64,000 nt of DNA from Rhizobium sp. R635. Lineage in GTDB: Bacteria; Pseudomonadota; Alphaproteobacteria; Rhizobiales; Rhizobiaceae. The notes beneath the pieces are model-generated. The model was not told the origin of the DNA. It was given only the letters and a program-made list of their open reading frames with translations, and did not search any database. Below are positions 61,603 to 64,000 of the stretch, in pieces; the first letter of the stretch is position 1, and each line of letters begins with the position of its first letter. The position numbers and the translations under genes were made by a program. The DNA lies in NCBI RefSeq assembly GCF_002211285.1, contig NZ_LOKX01000035.1:186001-250000 (forward strand). The letters are read 5' to 3'.

Positions 61603-63862
61603 AAACGCTTTCCTTGTCATTGGCTGCGGGAGAGGTGGGCGCCGGATCCAGACGCGGCAGATGCACGCGGATCATGGCCCCTCTTCCCCGGTCAAAATCG
61701 GCGGGCGCATCGTGCAACTCGAGCTGCCCGCCATGTTCCTCGATGATCTTCTTGACGATGGCGAGCCCAAGGCCCGTGCCCTTCTCGCGCATCGTCATAT
61801 AGGGTTCCAGAATGCTGTGGCGGTTCTCCACCGGCAGGCCGCGGCCATTGTCGATCACGTCGACGGTGAAGCGGTCGCGGGCGGCATCGAGCACGGCTCG
61901 CACGAGAATCTTGCGTTCGTCCCGTTCGTCGCTCGGAACCGCCTCGATCGCTTCCACGGCATTCTTGATGAGATTTCCGAAAGCCTGGCCGAGCATACGG
62001 CTGTCGAACATACCCTCCAGCGGCTGATCGCCGAAATCCTGCCCGAAAGTGACGTGGTTGTTGCCCATCTCGCGCAGGAAGATCGCGTCGCGCAGGATGT
62101 CGCGCAGGTCGCTCGGCTCCTTGGTGGGCTTCGGCATACGGGCAAAGGCGGAGAATTCGTCGACCATGCGGCCGATATCGCCGACCTGGCGGATGATCGT
62201 ATCCGTGCACTGGTCGAAGACGGCCCGGTCGCCCTGGTCGATCTGCTTGCCGTAGCGGCGCTGGATGCGCTCGGCGGAAAGCTGGATCGGCGTCAGCGGG
62301 TTCTTGATCTCATGGGCGATGCGCCTTGCGACGTCCCCCCAGGCGGTCGAGCGCTGGGCGATGACGAGGTCGGTGATGTCGTCGAGCGTGATCACGTAGG
62401 ATTCGCTCATGTCGCGCACTTCCTCGCGGGTGACCTGCACGCTGAGCGTCCTCACAGTTCCGCCGCGCACGAGTGCGATCTGCTTGCGGAAATCGCCGCG
62501 ATGGCGCGCCGCCGCTTCGGTCAGCACCTGATCGACCTCGGGCGCGATATCGGCCAGCTGCTTGCCGAGCATCTCGTCGGCCGAGAGTGCCATCAGCGTC
62601 TCCGCCGAGCTGTTGACGATGGCGATGCGGCGGTCGTGCTCGACGCCGATAACGGCGGCGGTGACGCCCGATAATACGGCTTCGATGAAGCGGCGACGGT
62701 CGTCGACCTCGTCCTTGGCCTCGAGGATTTCGTCGCGCTGGGTGCGGATTTCGGAGATCATCTTGTTGAAGGTGCGCGAGAGATTGGCGACGTCGCCATC
62801 GACGGCATGTACGGGCACGACGATGTCCATATTGCCCGACGCGACGCTGTCGGCCGCCGTGATCAGCAGGCGGATCGGCCGGACGATGCGGTCGGCGACG
62901 GCAATCGCCGTCCAGATCGCCGCAAGCAGCACGATCAGCGCGAAGCCGATATAGAGCACGGCGAAGGCGATCTGCAGCGAGAAGCGGTTGGCTTCCATCG
63001 AGCGGTATTCGGTGGCGTTCTCCTCCATCATGCGCATGGCGCCCATGACCTTGGGATCGACGGCGCGCACCGTATAGAGGAAGGTGCCCTGGATGGCATC
63101 GAGCTTGATGATGGCGCCGACGAGATTGGTAACGCCGGGCGGAATGAGCGTCGGCTGGCCGGCGGCGGCCTTTTCCAGCGCGTCCTGCGGGATCGCCGGC
63201 AGCGGCTTTTCGGTGGCGATATCGGCCTGGACGATCACCGAGCCGTCGCGCTCGACGAGGAAGGAGCCAAGCAGGCCGCGGCCCCTCGCCTGGCGCGTCA
63301 TCAGCTCGGCAAAACCCGTCCGGTCGAGACTGTAGAGGGCACGGTTGCGCTCCAGGTCGTTGGCCATGGAGACCGTCTGCCCCTGCAGGTAGCTGGCGTT
63401 CTCCATCATATAGGCTTGGCCGATATTGCGCGACGAGCTAACGATCGACTGGGTGCGCAAGGCAAACCAGCGGTCGAGACCGGCATTCAGCGTGATGCTG
63501 GCGAAGATGGCGACGAGGATCGCCGGCGTGATCGCCACGATCGAGAAGAGCACCACGATGCGGATATGCAGCCGCGCGGCCGCCCTGCCCCTGGTGCGCG
63601 CCTTGAGCAGCCTTGCCACCTCGCGCGCAATCAACGCCAGCAGCGTCAGGACGAAGAAGGAATTGACGATCACCGAAGTGATGACGACATGCGAAGTCGG
63701 GGCGATCGGCGTCAGGCCAAGCAGCACGAACAGCGTCACCGTGGCACAGAGAAGTGCGCCGCCCGCGAGCACGAGGCCGGGCACGGCAAAAAGGGCGCGG
63801 CGATCGGTCACCGTCGTCACCACCGTCTCGCCCGCCGCCGGCGATACCCCATCCTGCGTCAT
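61592..63862 (-). CDS. ntrY: NtrY sensor histidine kinase
   Basis: 756 residues. Three N-terminal membrane helices (about 25-50, 58-80, 100-122), a periplasmic sensor region, and a fourth helix at about 297-322. Then a HAMP domain (about 323-375), a PAS domain (about 385-495), and the kinase core with H517 in RIAHEIKNPLTPIQLSAER, the N box NLIKNAVEAIEA and DNGRGLPVENRHSILEPYMT. It phosphorylates NtrX. GAGAGGCCGA before the ATG supports the start. The operon continues upstream outside the window, probably to ntrC. Confidence 0.95.
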   Translation of the reverse strand: MTQDGVSPAAGETVVTTVTDRRALFAVPGLVLAGGALLCATVTLFVLLGLTPIAPTSHVVITSVIVNSFFVLTLLALIAREVARLLKARTRGRAAARLHIRIVVLFSIVAITPAILVAIFASITLNAGLDRWFALRTQSIVSSSRNIGQAYMMENASYLQGQTVSMANDLERNRALYSLDRTGFAELMTRQARGRGLLGSFLVERDGSVIVQADIATEKPLPAIPQDALEKAAAGQPTLIPPGVTNLVGAIIKLDAIQGTFLYTVRAVDPKVMGAMRMMEENATEYRSMEANRFSLQIAFAVLYIGFALIVLLAAIWTAIAVADRIVRPIRLLITAADSVASGNMDIVVPVHAVDGDVANLSRTFNKMISEIRTQRDEILEAKDEVDDRRRFIEAVLSGVTAAVIGVEHDRRIAIVNSSAETLMALSADEMLGKQLADIAPEVDQVLTEAAARHRGDFRKQIALVRGGTVRTLSVQVTREEVRDMSESYVITLDDITDLVIAQRSTAWGDVARRIAHEIKNPLTPIQLSAERIQRRYGKQIDQGDRAVFDQCTDTIIRQVGDIGRMVDEFSAFARMPKPTKEPSDLRDILRDAIFLREMGNNHVTFGQDFGDQPLEGMFDSRMLGQAFGNLIKNAVEAIEAVPSDERDERKILVRAVLDAARDRFTVDVIDNGRGLPVENRHSILEPYMTMREKGTGLGLAIVKKIIEEHGGQLELHDAPADFDRGRGAMIRVHLPRLDPAPTSPAANDKESVYGL

Positions 63863-64000
63863 TCGGCCTCTCTTCAGACGGCGCCTGCCGCCTTCGCCAC
63901 GCAATCGAAACCGAACAACGCCGGCTCAAGAAAGCCAGCGCCGCAAGACTCGATCGGGAGCGAATGTCCAAAACCCTTGCGTGACCTTTAAGCAACGCAT
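63863..64000. other. Start of the region upstream of ntrY, no gene seen
   Basis: 138 bases up to the window edge. On the minus strand this is the ntrY leader. No stop-terminated frame of a preceding gene such as ntrC is recognisable here, so that gene must end beyond the window. Confidence 0.5.

Noticed and set aside
61511-62674. 387-residue plus-strand frame opposite ntrY
   Set aside because: Antisense to the kinase and PAS domains of ntrY.

Overview
The window is about 64 kb of a high-GC alphaproteobacterial chromosome, most probably from Rhizobium (R. leguminosarum/R. etli group). The evidence is the block ntrY-ntrX-dat-hfq-hflX-mazG, a phosphatidylcholine synthase (pcs), the rhizobial small-protein families DUF982, DUF2849 and DUF934, several typical rhizobial intergenic repeats, and the large number of solute importers. 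No phage, transposase, integrase or CRISPR array was seen.

Layout. 0-0.7 kb: 5' part of glmU. 0.8-6.3 kb: a ytfQRT-yjfF sugar importer (galactofuranose type) with its GntR/FCD regulator; a repeat element separates ytfQ from the rest. 6.4-12.9 kb: a BMP-family nucleoside-type importer, preceded in the same direction by a quinone oxidoreductase and pcs. 13-19.3 kb: ferredoxin-NADP reductase (fpr), a second GntR regulator, a VOC protein, a MacA/MacB-like three-gene export system, a GFA-family protein and a small unknown. 19.6-28.4 kb: a carbohydrate importer, an 838-residue cytoplasmic protein that looks like a polysaccharide-lyase-like enzyme, a divergent LacI regulator and an FMN reductase. 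28.4-36.4 kb: a dipeptide-family importer divergent from a FadR-type regulator, a mannonate-dehydratase-like enzyme and kdgD; the two promoter regions share an operator-like palindrome. 36.4-43.9 kb: another carbohydrate importer divergent from a ROK regulator, a Gfo/Idh/MocA dehydrogenase and a ThuA-domain protein.

43.9-48.6 kb is a looser region of small proteins: DUF2938, two DUF982 proteins, a DUF4242-adenylate cyclase fusion, a small lipoprotein and two tiny membrane proteins with possible general-stress (EcfG-type) promoters. It is followed by tRNA-Lys. 48.8-57.5 kb is core metabolism: ccdA, an AEC-family permease, a UbiH-like monooxygenase, the sulfite reduction operon (cysG-DUF2849-cysI-DUF934), a deaminase and mazG. 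57.5-64 kb holds hflX, hfq, dat, ntrX and ntrY.

Most of the first 44 kb is five separate uptake-and-catabolism modules, each with its own regulator or a regulator nearby. That fits a soil and rhizosphere bacterium scavenging plant sugars, uronates, nucleosides and oligosaccharides. The least explained module is the 838-residue enzyme with its importer. The best-supported regulatory prediction is the shared palindrome of the KdgD locus.
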